From NCBI GenBank assembly GCA_036244855.1, contig BQKZ01001666.1, positions 15,046 to 79,045 of the forward strand: a DNA stretch of 64,000 bases, written 5' to 3'. Shown here one piece after another: positions 1 through 11,500 of this stretch (its first letter is position 1; each line of letters begins with the position of its first letter). Made by a program: the position numbers and the translations under genes. The notes beneath the pieces were generated by a model. That model was not told where the DNA came from. It saw only the letters and a program-made list of their open reading frames with translations, and made no database searches. This stretch comes from Temnopleurus reevesii. Its lineage: Eukaryota; Echinodermata; Echinoidea; Temnopleuroida; Temnopleuridae.

Positions 1-1424
1 GAAGAAGAAGAAGAATTTGGATGAGGGAGGTGGTCAAAGTGGAGGAAGGAGGATAAAACGGGAGAAGGATAGGGAGAAAAGGGGCAAGAAAAATCACTTT
101 ATTTGAAAAAAGCATATGGAAATTTTAATAAAAGAAAATCATAAAGCAAAGTTAAGATATTTATGTATGTGATGAAAGTGTAATTTTATTCTTTAATTTT
201 TTACGTGGACGCAGGTTTGAATTCCATTTTTGTAATTTTTATTATTAAATGTACATTAGAGTCAGATGAGACTCCAACGTTTTAAGTATATTCTTAACAG
301 CAAATTCCAGGTTATTCTAGTCATATATCCAATGCGTGTTTCGTCCCTTTCCACTTGCCATACATAAGTAAGTTCACATAAAATTTGGTTTTGTTCTCAG
401 CGTGGGTTTGTCTTTCATTCTGTTATACTGGACTATTTGGCAAAATTACGTTCTGTAATCTGTAATTTTTTACCCCTGCATATATGTCAGCCGTGATGGA
501 AAATTACTTTCCTTCTTATGATTTTTACAGCAAAAAAAAAAAAAATCTAAACTTTTTAAAGGAAAGCATATTCATTTGCGTTATTGTGACTCATTCATTT
601 GATTTCCTTTAGATACATGTACAAACATACAATTCGTTTTCCCCTTTTTATGTGAACCACCGTAAAGATACATTATCGTTGACATTTTTCTAATTTGTTT
701 TATCATGTAAAAAGGCTTGGAAGCAATTTAAGGTCATTGTTTTTTAAGAAAGTCTACAGGAGATTTGTGTAACATCTCATTTTCCTTTTGATGTTATTTG
801 TGGGTTTTTTTTCAGTTCTAGTTTTATCCTAGTTAGGAACCATTTTGAATTGTTTTGAAGATAGTAATTCTACTTTTCTTTGTTCTTATCACCTACAACT
901 CGTTGCTGTCTTGCAATCTATTTTTGTTAATTTTTCTTAGTTCATTCAAGACCAATTTTTTCCTGAGGTTTAACTGATAGGTCTTGGATTTTAAGAATTC
1001 ATAAATTGTATTCAGAAACTTAGAATGGTGTCTATTCATTTTACTTTTGTTAAGAAGTTGTTCTTCGTGATTGCAGTAATGTGTTTTTTAAGTGTCATTC
1101 ATAAACTAAAAATTATACTTTAATGTCAACTTCCTTTGTTTGGTATAATCTGGATAATTGCAAAACTTGAAAGCAATGTATTGACCAATTTTGAGCAAGA
1201 TGTGATTTGTAAACTGCTGTTACTAGTATGTTTTTGCCAATAGATTTTTTCTATATTAAGTCTCCAGTTATTAATCTATCAAGTTGACATTTATTGTCCT
1301 GTTTTCATTGGAAATAGAAATGTAAAACTCAAATTACGCCACTACCGTAACAAATATGATAGCTAGAAGTAAATTTGTAATGTAATGGGTTACCAAAACA
1401 TTAACATGTATGGGTCACTCATAT

Positions 1425-1612
1425 TCAGAGATGCCGACCGTTCCAGAATATGCTTGAGGTCAAAATTAAATGTGAATAAAACAACAGCTGAAGAAAATTT
1501 AGCGAAAATGTGACAACCATAACCAAACTTTCTGTCATCCACTTTTGATGAAAGCCTTGAATTCATATGGAAATACACCTCGTGATTCTTCTTGACTAGT
1601 TGGCGTCTCTGC
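1425..1612. mobile_element. GATGCCAAC-family inverted-repeat MITE
   Basis: Begins AGAGATGCCGACCGTTCC and ends with the inverted TTGGCGTCTCT. The same termini recur at 4592, 19740, 24317, 43325, 55664 and 56023. Confidence 0.65.
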
Positions 1613-2817
1613 ATATCGCAAGGTGATGAAAGAGCGCATGTGCATCAGCCCGTGACAGCCAGTGTTTATCAAAGTGTGATGCACAGGACGGGTTCCCACT
1701 CCAACCGGAAAAGCTGGGCAATTATCACTTTTGTAAGTCAGGGAAAAGTCAGGGAACTTGATACAAATCCCTCAAATAAGGAGAAAATCAGAGAATTTTG
1801 TTTTCCAAAGAAAAAGTAAGAACCTTGACTTAAAAATGATCAATATCTGTAATTGAGGATGCATCAAAACAATTTGGAATGAATGTATTAGGTTGACGAA
1901 CTTATGAAATTTTGAAAATTCATCAAGGAAAAATCTAGAAATTGTGGGAATCCTGACAATTCTCTTTGTATACCGTAAGTAAAAGATGAATTTCTATATT
2001 GAAGTAAAAAAGGAGCTTGAGCTTTCGATCCTAGCAGAATCTTAATGATAAGCGAAATGACAAGGAAACTTTATGGACTTTTATATTGTTGAAAGACGAA
2101 AATTTGAGCCATCAAAACAGAAGTGAGTCAATCATGTGATTTTTGTAATTGTGGTGTTATTGATATTCGTATGTGTTTTGTAGGTTTTTATTCAAATTTG
2201 CCCACCCCTGTACTGTTTCTTTTCTACTTTTATATAAACTTAGATCACCTAAAATCGGTGGTCATTTGTAGAAAGTTTATTTCTGATTTGTTTGTCAATG
2301 GCTACTTCGTTATCACATTGTTCAATCAGTTAATTGGCCACCAAATTTTCACCTTTTTTAATTGATGGTGGTGGTGACTATTTGGTTTATGACCATGTTT
2401 CAAGTTCTGTTGCTTAACCCCAAAATGAGTTTTACATTTGTACCATAAAATGGGGTAAAGAGGGATGCCAGGCTGAACGAAACTTACATTGTTATAATTT
2501 TATAGCGCAATCACTATAGGTGTACTCTTAATACATTGTGATATATAAATTGAATGTACATTTATCAGGGTCTGGGCCTTGATAATGCAAGAGAGGATCA
2601 AGTAGATACAAAATACTAAATACTTTTCAATCTGTGTGAAAAATTAGTAAAAAATGAAAGGAAATATGATGAAGCAGATTTGTTTTAATCAAATTTGTAT
2701 GCCTCAGCCACCATAACGTGGGGCTGGAAGAGTCATTAAAAATTTCTTCCCTGTTCACCCCATTTTACAGTGTTTGCAGCGGTAAAGCATTTTACAATGA
2801 GTCTAGAGTGCATACCA

Positions 2818-2967
2818 GGGCCCCGTAACATCAAGGTTTGCGATTGATTGCTAATCTGATAGCGATTGATATCAATCGCAAGTCTATGGCAAATCATGTA
2901 CTAAAGTTTGCAATCGATCGCAAAATCAAATAGCGATTAATTGCAAACTGTTATGTTACGGGGGCCC
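2818..2967. mobile_element. GGGCCYGTAACAT-family fold-back MITE
   Basis: GGGCCCCGTAACATCAAGG to the inverted TGTTATGTTACGGGGGCCC, with GCGATTGATATCAATCGC and ATCGATCGCAAA inside. One of five copies in the window. Confidence 0.8.
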
Positions 2968-3319
2968 AGATCTGAAGAGTATTGGACGTTTGTGGCCGTC
3001 TTAGCTTAAAGTTGATCGCTACTTGAGTTTAGTTTGATTGATTATCAATTTGATGAACAACTCCTTAGTTTTATTTAGTTACTTTTCAGGAGTGTTCTCA
3101 TATGTTACAGCATATTGTTTATCTACATGCCTAGATTTATTAGTACTTATTTGTATTCAGTACGAGACAAAAATTTGTATTCTTTTGTATTCTAAATTAT
3201 GTTTGCTATATTTATGTATTCTGTTTATATGTACAAAGAGTGTACATATTACTATGTTGTAAATAAACATAAAGAAACAGAGCCAAGCAACATATATTTT
3301 GTTTTTGCTTCCGTCTTTC

Positions 3320-3640
3320 TGGAGTTATGAAGGAGAAGAGAAGAAAGAGCGATTGAGAGAAGGGGAGGGAAAGACAGAGAGAGAGGAGTTAGACTTAGGG
3401 TGAAAGAGGGGAGAGAGACAGAAATGATGAAGGAGGGAGAGGGAGCTTGAAAGATAGAAGAGGGAGATTAGAGTAGGATGAATGACAGAGAAATTGGAGG
3501 GGGCGGAGGAGAGAAAGATTGAGAAGGGAAGATGTGGAGAATTGCAGAGAAAGAGAGAGAGAGAGAGAGAAAGAGAGGGGGCAAGAAAGGAGGAAAATGG
3601 AGAGAAGAGGAGATAGGAAAAGAGAGACTCTGATAAATAT
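3320..3640. repeat. Purine-rich GA low-complexity tract
   Basis: About 300 bases of almost only A and G on the plus strand, including GAGAGAGAGAGAGAGAGA. It produces serine/leucine/phenylalanine reading frames on the minus strand that are not genes. Confidence 0.9.
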
Positions 3641-3704
3641 CTTAATATCACCAATACGCAAAAGTACCTGGATGATGGCAGGTATGTAACCATGACCAAT
3701 AACC

Positions 3705-3878
3705 TGGGCGGTGTTTCACCAAATCGTTCTTAAAGTTACGCAAGACTATAAGAAAGACTGGAGTACGTTAACCAGTGTAATGCGCGCACGGTTCTTGATA
3801 ATTGAGCACAAGAAATGATATCAGTCGTGCGTAAGGTCGCTCTTAAAGTCTTTCGTAACTTGGTGAAACACTGCCAAG
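3705..3878. mobile_element. GTGTTTCACCAAATCG-family inverted-repeat element
   Basis: GCGGTGTTTCACCAAATCG to AACTTGGTGAAACACTGCC, with TTCTTAAAGTTACG and its inverse inside. Other copies or fragments occur at 26443, 37792, 37966 and 50937. Confidence 0.75.
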
Positions 3879-4591
3879 GATTATTTATGTACAGAAAGCA
3901 ATGAAAACTCTAACAATATTCACACTAAAATCAAGACAAATACCTACAAAATCAGGAATACGGAAAAATGGATGAACCTTCCGCTCATGGAAATCAGATT
4001 GTTCCGAGTTCGATGAGCTGAAGCTATGGCAACAAGAAATGAATTGGTCCCTTGGCTGTCCCACAATGCATCATAACAAGAGATTAATTGCAGCCTCCGG
4101 GGAGTTTATGCTTGTTAGCGATAACTAGAACAGACTCCATTCCCTTTTCTGCTGTATAATTGGCAAAAATTATGGACTTTAAGCAAGCATGCAGAAAGTT
4201 TGCATCTCTGGAACACAAACAATTAATCACAAATAAGGAAAAACAAGAAAATTTGAGTACATGATGAATTTTTATTCATGGGTTTATTGTAGGAAGACAA
4301 GGAGGACACAGTATACATACACCACTAAACTTTTTTGACAACATCAGTTTGTTCTGATTATTACTTGATTGTCAAATAATAATTTCAAAATCTACATGAT
4401 TCAAACACAATAACACTAATGCCTCCTTCATGCCTACCTAATAATGTGTTGCACTCTGCTGTATACACTGTACTTTTATCTCCGTCCTGAATGCAAAATA
4501 ACATGATTTAAATTTCTTCTTTTTATGTCTGTGAAATTTTACTCAAATTCTATCTCATTCAGACAATTTCAAACTAAACACAACTATTAAT

Positions 4592-4771
4592 GCAGAGATG
4601 CCAACTGTTCCGGAATATGCACAAGGTGTATTTTCATGTGAATTCAAGACTTCCATTAGAAGTGAATGGCTGAGAGTATGCTTCTTGTTGTCATGTTTGC
4701 TCTCACGTTTGTTCAGTTGTTGCATTATTCACATTTTTTTCATGCATATTCCGGAATGGTTTGGCACCTCT
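4592..4771. mobile_element. GATGCCAAC-family MITE
   Basis: GCAGAGATGCCAACTGTTCC and GGAATATGC at the left, inverted GCATATTCCGGAATGG and TTGGCACCTC at the right. The interior is AT-rich and contains TGAATTCAAG. Confidence 0.75.
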
Positions 4772-6280
4772 ATATGATAAACAGCTTGATGTAGTCCATC
4801 ACAATTTTCATAAATGGTAAAAAAATATATAGAATATTTTCAAACAGCGAAACTAAGATATGTTCAGCATGAATACTGGATTATAATGATAGAATCACGC
4901 AAGCAAAGAATACATGTACATATTAGAGAGCTATCTATTTCTTAGTTGAAAAAAAAACATGAATACATCAAGCAATCAATTACAGTTCTATTTATCAAGT
5001 ATAATTTGCCATTAGAATGATGGGGTGTTTCTAAAAAGTTACCCCAAAATGTGAATAATCTATGAATCAGTTGCAAATTCAAACACACAGTTTCATTTGT
5101 ACATGATCTGTGCTTGTCATGAGACTCGCATGAAACACTGATCCTGATTGGTGTGTTATAGCAACACTTCGTAATACTTTTTCTAGAGAGAAAGCACTAA
5201 ATAACCATGGCAATTTTATATTTGGGGGCAATTCTAAAAAGAGAAATAGAAGATTGTTGAAAAGAGATTAATCAATCAAGTTTCGGAAAGTTAATGTTAA
5301 TATTCATGTTCTATCAAAGTGCTCATTACTAAAGGAAGTTTCATTTGGGTCATAATTGCCAGTCAATTTGTCATTGAAAGAAAAATGATCATAATAACCA
5401 TCTAGCATTCTTCTACAAAAATACCTAGCACAAACGTAGCACAAATTAATGAATACAAAACTAAAAAATATGTGGAAAATGTAACATATTAAACTGATAT
5501 AAAGAAACCTTGGAATGTTTAAAGAAGTTTTGTTGGGCAAAAATATTGGCAGGGGAAATTAACTAAACTGTAGCAGGGTGTTATTCAATCTTTTATATCC
5601 TTTACTTGTGTAAGATAATCTATTTCAAAGCATTGAATACAATTGTATGACTTTGTAAAAATTATAAGAGCCGTTACAAAGTTTACTACAGCAAAAGAAA
5701 ATTAATTCAAAATCTTATGCAAAGACTTAAAGATTCACTACAAATTTATACACAAAACACCCAAATAAGAATGATACATGAAGGCCCGTGAAATCTAAAC
5801 AACAAAAAAGAATCGCATTTCAAAGAAATAAAGTGCACCTTAGAAAGTGCACCTTAGATTAATTTTGGTGAGTTAATACTGTAAATTAAGCAGCATATTT
5901 ATAATACATTTGTCTACATGAAAGGTAAAACAAAACCCTTTCAGACTGATTGTTGGAACAATACAGAAAGTCAAACGCTGATATCTCAAAATCCTTTGAC
6001 ACCAAACAGCTGACCCAAATCATGCGTCTTGAGAAAAAGCATATAGTTATTGTTACCATTATACTTTCTCTCATAAGAAAATACTTGGTTCAGGTGTTGG
6101 TTATTCAAGTTTTATTTTCTGTCCTCATGCATATTCCAGAAAATTTGCATCCCTTGTAGTGTACCGAGGCTTACATAAATCTTTGGATCCAATTTTTATA
6201 GAGACGACATATGACAATAACCCTCTACATGTATTCACACATACTGTAACATACAATGTTTACCGTATCACTCCACTTCA

Positions 6281-6684
6281 TGCCAATGGGGAGACACATA
6301 TGGGTACAAATGGGTTTTCTGAATGAATGAATTAATGAATCAATCTTAGAGGAATTTCTTTTGTCTCCATTAGCTTTAGATTATAAATACACACGGAGAA
6401 CAAATTTTGAAGATGGTGTAACATGGTGCAAATGCAAATTTTATTTGATTGTTTCAAGATTTGCTCAGAGTTGAAGATGCCAATGGGGAGAAACATATAG
6501 GTACATGTACAAATGGGTTTTCTGAATGAATTAATTAAATGAATCAATCTTAGAGGAATTTTGTTTGTCTCCATTAGCTTTAGATTATAAATACACACGG
6601 AGAACAAATTTTGAAGATGGTGTAACATGGTGCAAATGCAAATTTTATTTGATTGTTTCAAGATTTGCTCAGAGTCGAAGATGT
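6281..6684. repeat. 197-bp tandem duplication
   Basis: Two head-to-tail copies begin TGCCAATGGGGAGACACAT at 6281 and TGCCAATGGGGAGAAACAT at 6478. They share TTAGAGGAATTT through CAAGATTTGCTCAGAGT with a few substitutions. No gene overlaps. Confidence 0.85.
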
Positions 6685-7417
6685 TGCTTTGGAATGAATG
6701 ACTGGTTTATCATTAATGGCATCTTCTTGGTTCATCTTTGCACCATATAACAACGTGATTGAAAGTTTTGAACATGGAAGAAGAGAAATAGTTTGGGAAA
6801 ATATATACCCTTTTTGATGGTGTTTGATCAAAAAGTAGCAATTGAGGAAATTTATTAATATTGAAGGAATTCAATCAGTAGCTTCAAACAGAGCAAACGT
6901 AGAGCCTTGGAAAAATTACATCATTCACATCCCTCAAAATAAATTTTATTCACATTATCGTCCCTTCAGCTTTTGTTGTTACTTTTATTAATCTTTGTTT
7001 TATTAGCTTTGCTGTCTGATACACATATATTTTGACAAGTTTGACATCTTTGACATCAAACCATCTAAAAAACAAACACACAAATCACATTGGGACACAC
7101 TGGGACACTTTCCTAAGGCCAGACAATGAAGAATACTGGACAATGAGCAAGGTGACTTCTGTTACAACAAACATTGTTGTACCGACACAAAATGTCACAC
7201 AAATGCTTAATAGCATAATTGACCTGTGCGACGTGAGCACTATTTGTGATGTTAACTCTATGGACAGCCAAAACAATCATTAACATGATTCAGAGTGTGT
7301 TTTGCTTTAAAAAAAATTCTATTCTGACCTAGATGAAAATTAATACCATCACCTTTTCATTTTATCCCACAACCGAAAAAGAAAAAGGTACAGTGGAAGC
7401 TCCGTATACATACATCT

Positions 7418-7540
7418 GGGGCCTGTAACATAAATGATACGATTAAACTCACAATGAATTTTAATCTTACGTCTATGGCAAAATGTGTATCATAGAGATT
7501 AATTTTCAATTCATCGCATCTCCTTTATGTTACAGGCCCC
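7418..7540. mobile_element. GGGCCYGTAACAT-family fold-back MITE
   Basis: GGGGCCTGTAACATAAATG to TTTATGTTACAGGCCCC. The interior shares GTCTATGGCAAA with the other copies. Confidence 0.8.
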
Positions 7541-8455
7541 TGATGTAACCATATTCCTGATATAAAGAGGTAATAATCTAGGCTAGGCTCTTTTCAACTT
7601 ATTGTCTTATTAAACCTGATCTAACAGCCTTAATAAGGTATATTTGATGGTCCTGAGCACCACTGTATAAAGGAAAAAAATTATTATCTAGGCACATAAT
7701 TTGAAGTTCACATCAAGTCCATATCACCTGCACATAGAAGAGTGACATTATCCATTGATGCAGCATTATCAGTTGTAACAGCTCCAACTAACACTGGTCA
7801 AGGGGCGTTTCCACGGACGGTCAAGGAAGGAAGGAAGGTCTCGGACAAATCCCTGAACGTGACGTCTAAGACATGACAAGCTCAGTGTTTCCTTCTTTGG
7901 TGATAAGCTGAACCAGAGACCCGCTTTGTGGACGATCTTCTCCCAGAGACCACCTTAAGAGTAACCTGGTGAAAAAACAGCATCAATAGCAATGTTAAAC
8001 CGATAGACCAGTTTTTGGGAGAGATGGCGCTTCAGATATTTAAGTATTTTGTGAGCAGCAGTATACATATTACCATAATGCAGTTTTTCAACAGTATTTA
8101 GAGCATATTCATAGTTTGTTTGAAGAAAATCGACCTTAAATGGCTGAGTTATTGTGAAATAAAAATGATGATGCGTGTCGCGCTCACCAACACAACATCG
8201 CTTCACATACAAAATGAATGCTAACTCACATACTGCACACAATACCACTGGTCACTCTAGACCAGGGCTGCTCCAGACATCCTGTCCAGGTCCACACCCC
8301 TGCAATTCATTTTGCGAACCTTAGGAATAACGGCTGATTGGCATTTTCAAAGTAAAATGCGCCAGAATATGTGACTTATATTAGGCATGTAAAGCAATTT
8401 GTGAATACATCAGCTTGTTTCCAATACATTTCTAGGAGATTAAACCAATACTTAC

Positions 8456-8539
8456 TCAGACACGTATTCGAGAGTGGTCCAAGAGGAGAAATCAGCATTG
8501 GCCATGAACTTTCTGTTCATTGGTGTGTCAAGAGTCACT
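8456..8539 (-). CDS. QDPR: QDPR exon 5 (last one located)
   Basis: 84 bases encoding [19 protein letters not shown] and WTTLEYVS, with acceptor TAG and donor GTAAGT. It ends with two bases of a split codon, so at least one more coding exon must follow on the minus strand. Confidence 0.92.
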
Positions 8540-11500
8540 CTACAACAGGCAAAATAGAAAACATTTAATTAAACAAATCATAAATAAATACATGAAACTG
8601 CACAAAATACATTGGCAGGATACCTAAATAAATATACAATAAATTTGGGATGTCTTTTCATGAAATATATTGGAGGACTCGAAAAGTCTAACAACATACA
8701 TGAACATGTTTCATTCATTGGTGAATAAAAGGCACTCATATCTTTAATTGATGGTCATGGATAGAATACTACTACTGAACAATGACATTTTCCATGGAGA
8801 CAGGTGTGATACATTAAATTGTATAATGATGTTCTACATGTACATTCACAGACACCTGCAGATCTTAAAAACTCTTCTAGAAAATTAAGAGACAGTATAG
8901 AATACTATTTTTGATTGGTATGTCCCTATATAAGTTTTTATCAAGCTCGATTAGAGGTAGCAATGTGAACACACACAAAATGTGAACTAAAACAAGAGAA
9001 ATAAAATACATGTAATACATGTATCAGGGCTCTTCTAGGGTGGCGCATCTAACCAAAATAGCATCAATTTTTATAAAAATACAACTAAGAAAAAAGTACC
9101 TGGTTTACCAGTATCTGTGGCATGTCCACTTGTTGTTGCAAAGAATATGAATTTCATTTTCAGTTTTGATCGGTTTAGCGAGGACAACAATCTGAGGGTT
9201 TTGTTAGGTGTTGCGCTACGTAGGAGAGACCTTAGAAATAAATTCAAGAATATAACTCACGGTAGGATGGCAAGAGCTGTCGCATTGGCAGGAAGTCCGC
9301 TATTCTCAGCTCCTAGTCCCTTGGTGAGTTGATGGACAGCAGCCTTAGCCATTCCATACCCCATCATACCTGTAAACAAGAAAACAAACAATAAAATGGC
9401 TACAAACTGATGAAAATAAAACTGCTGAAACTGCTAATCTGATAATAGAGAGCTGTGGAGTACAATGAAGTAAAAAAAAAAAAAAAGAGCTTGAGCTTTC
9501 GATCCAAGCAGAATCTTAATCATAAGCAAAAAGACAAGGAAATGAAGTAAACAAACAAGTACATAGAACAAGCTAAACATTCAAATGTGAAAAGCATCAA
9601 AACAGAGCATTCTTTATTCTTTCATTTAATAAGTAGGAATTGACTGATCATATTCTTTTCTTTCTCAATTCTTTGTATTGTTTGGATATCCATAAACCAA
9701 TGAGTAAATTTAAAAAAAATAGGATAAAACAAATAAATGAGCAAATAGATTTAAGATCCCATGATTAGAATATGCATGCCAGTCCCAAAAGCTCCAGTCA
9801 CATAGGAGCCTAGAAGCAACAAGATCCAACATAACTCTTTGTTCCAGTTGAGCCTTTAAGTATCATTAATTGTCCCTGAACAAAGAGGGACACAAAACTC
9901 AGAGCACAAAGTCCTCAACTGGACTGAGAATTGTGTTGAATCGTGTTGCTTCCGGGCTCCTATGTGACTGGGGGCTTAAGGCCATTTGGAATTTTCTTCA
10001 GACCTACCTGCAGTTCCGCTGAGGGCAGGGGATGCACCGGTCAGTTGCAGAAGGCCACCCTCTTTGAGGTGTCTGGACGCGACTCCAGCAGAGATGACCG
10101 ATGTCCAGCAACTCTGCTTGACCATCATGTCAGCATTCTTCACCAGGTCTGAGCAGTCAAGATAAATTATAATACACAACATTTAAACGTCCTTTTATAC
10201 ACGAGTATTGCCCAAAAATGTCAGTGTATAATAATAATGATGATGATGATGACAATGATAATAACATCCATCTTATATTGCGTACTTTCCATCATAAATA
10301 CATGTAGATGCTGAAGGCCCTCAGAGCAAATTGATGTAATTAATGAAATAAAAGGTAACGAAAGTAAAAGACCACCTTTAAATAAATACGTCTTACAGGT
10401 GCCCTTCACTGAAGACAGTGATATTGATGTTTACCGACTCTGTGGAAGGACATTTCACTAAGTTGGTCCTGAGCGAGCAAATGCTCAATGTTCAACTGAT
10501 GACTAGGGCAAAGTTAACTGTAAATAAATACCTCTATTTTACCTTTAGAAATGAAATAAGTTAAAAAGATAAAAAAGAAAAAAGAAAAGAAATATGTTAA
10601 CATCTCATGAAGATAGCTTGGTGAGCAATGAAGCTTTTCTAATAGGTCTCCCATCACGATAATGAATGATGTTAAAGTAAGTCCGTCATGATCGACATGA
10701 CTTCCGGTTGCGAGCGCACACGGACGGCGTGTTGCATATTGGCAAAAACGACATTTGAAAATTTCCTTGCTTACGCACCTTGCCAAGCTCAGAAACTCGG
10801 AACACTTCGTACGACTTTTCGATCCTTGTTGTCGTTGCGTGTAACTTTGATTCGTTCACTCTTTCGCCTCAATTTTTTCTAACAACGTGCGGAACGCATA
10901 CGTTTGCGACTGCCGAGCTGTGAGCTAGCGAAATCAAGCTTGCTCACTCGCTATTCCAGGTCAAAAAAATGTTATTTTCGGTTTGGCAATCTCTGCAATC
11001 AAAATGGCTGTGGACACTTTGGCTATCGCAACCGGAAGTCATATCGATCATGACAGACTGCCTTTAAAGAAAGGTCTGAAATAACAAATTAATCATTATT
11101 TAAGCTCCAATAATGAAAAAAATAGCTTTTTAACAAAATCTCATTTGTTAACATAGAAGCTATCTAAGGAAGACAGCAATAAGAATAAGTTGTTTTCTTT
11201 GTATACTAGCGCAGAATATTTTCATAAAAATGCAAATAACAACCCGATGGATTAAAACATCGCAAAATATCGAAGTAAACAAATTATAAAATCTTCCTTT
11301 TTTTCTAGTGTCTACAAAATTTGATTCCATTAGTAGGTCATCATCTACTGAAGACAGCAAAAAGTCACTTTTTTGCAAGCATCAATTAATCAATTACAGC
11401 TCTTTTGATAGTATAAATACTGAACCCAATTAGGAAATATTCACATGATTTCACAGATTATTCACAAGAAAGTATCCTCATCTTTTTTTATCTAACTATG

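Larger units (their letters stand above)
1..3319. other. Gene-free AT-rich region at the left edge
   Basis: Begins with a short GAAGAA repeat. Apart from the MITEs at 1425 and 2818 I see no exon with family resemblance. AATAAA near 3260 could be the poly(A) signal of a plus-strand transcript, but no coding sequence supports one. Confidence 0.4.
3879..8455. other. Region 3' of the last QDPR exon found
   Basis: AT-rich. It contains a MITE (4592), a tandem duplication (6281) and a fold-back MITE (7418). A frame at 7955-8248 is part of a dispersed repeat also seen near 49745-49830. The missing QDPR exon should lie here or further left but I could not recognise it. Confidence 0.4.

Noticed and set aside
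3325..3699. 124-codon Ser/Leu/Phe-rich frame on the minus strand
   Set aside because: It is the translation of a GA-rich low-complexity tract; no conserved segment or splice context.
6332..6661. 109-codon frame with an internal protein repeat
   Set aside because: The repeat is the 197-base DNA duplication; no family resemblance.
7955..8248. 97-codon minus-strand frame near the QDPR 3' end, considered as the missing QDPR exon
   Set aside because: It has no QDPR similarity, and part of it matches another dispersed copy near 49745-49830.
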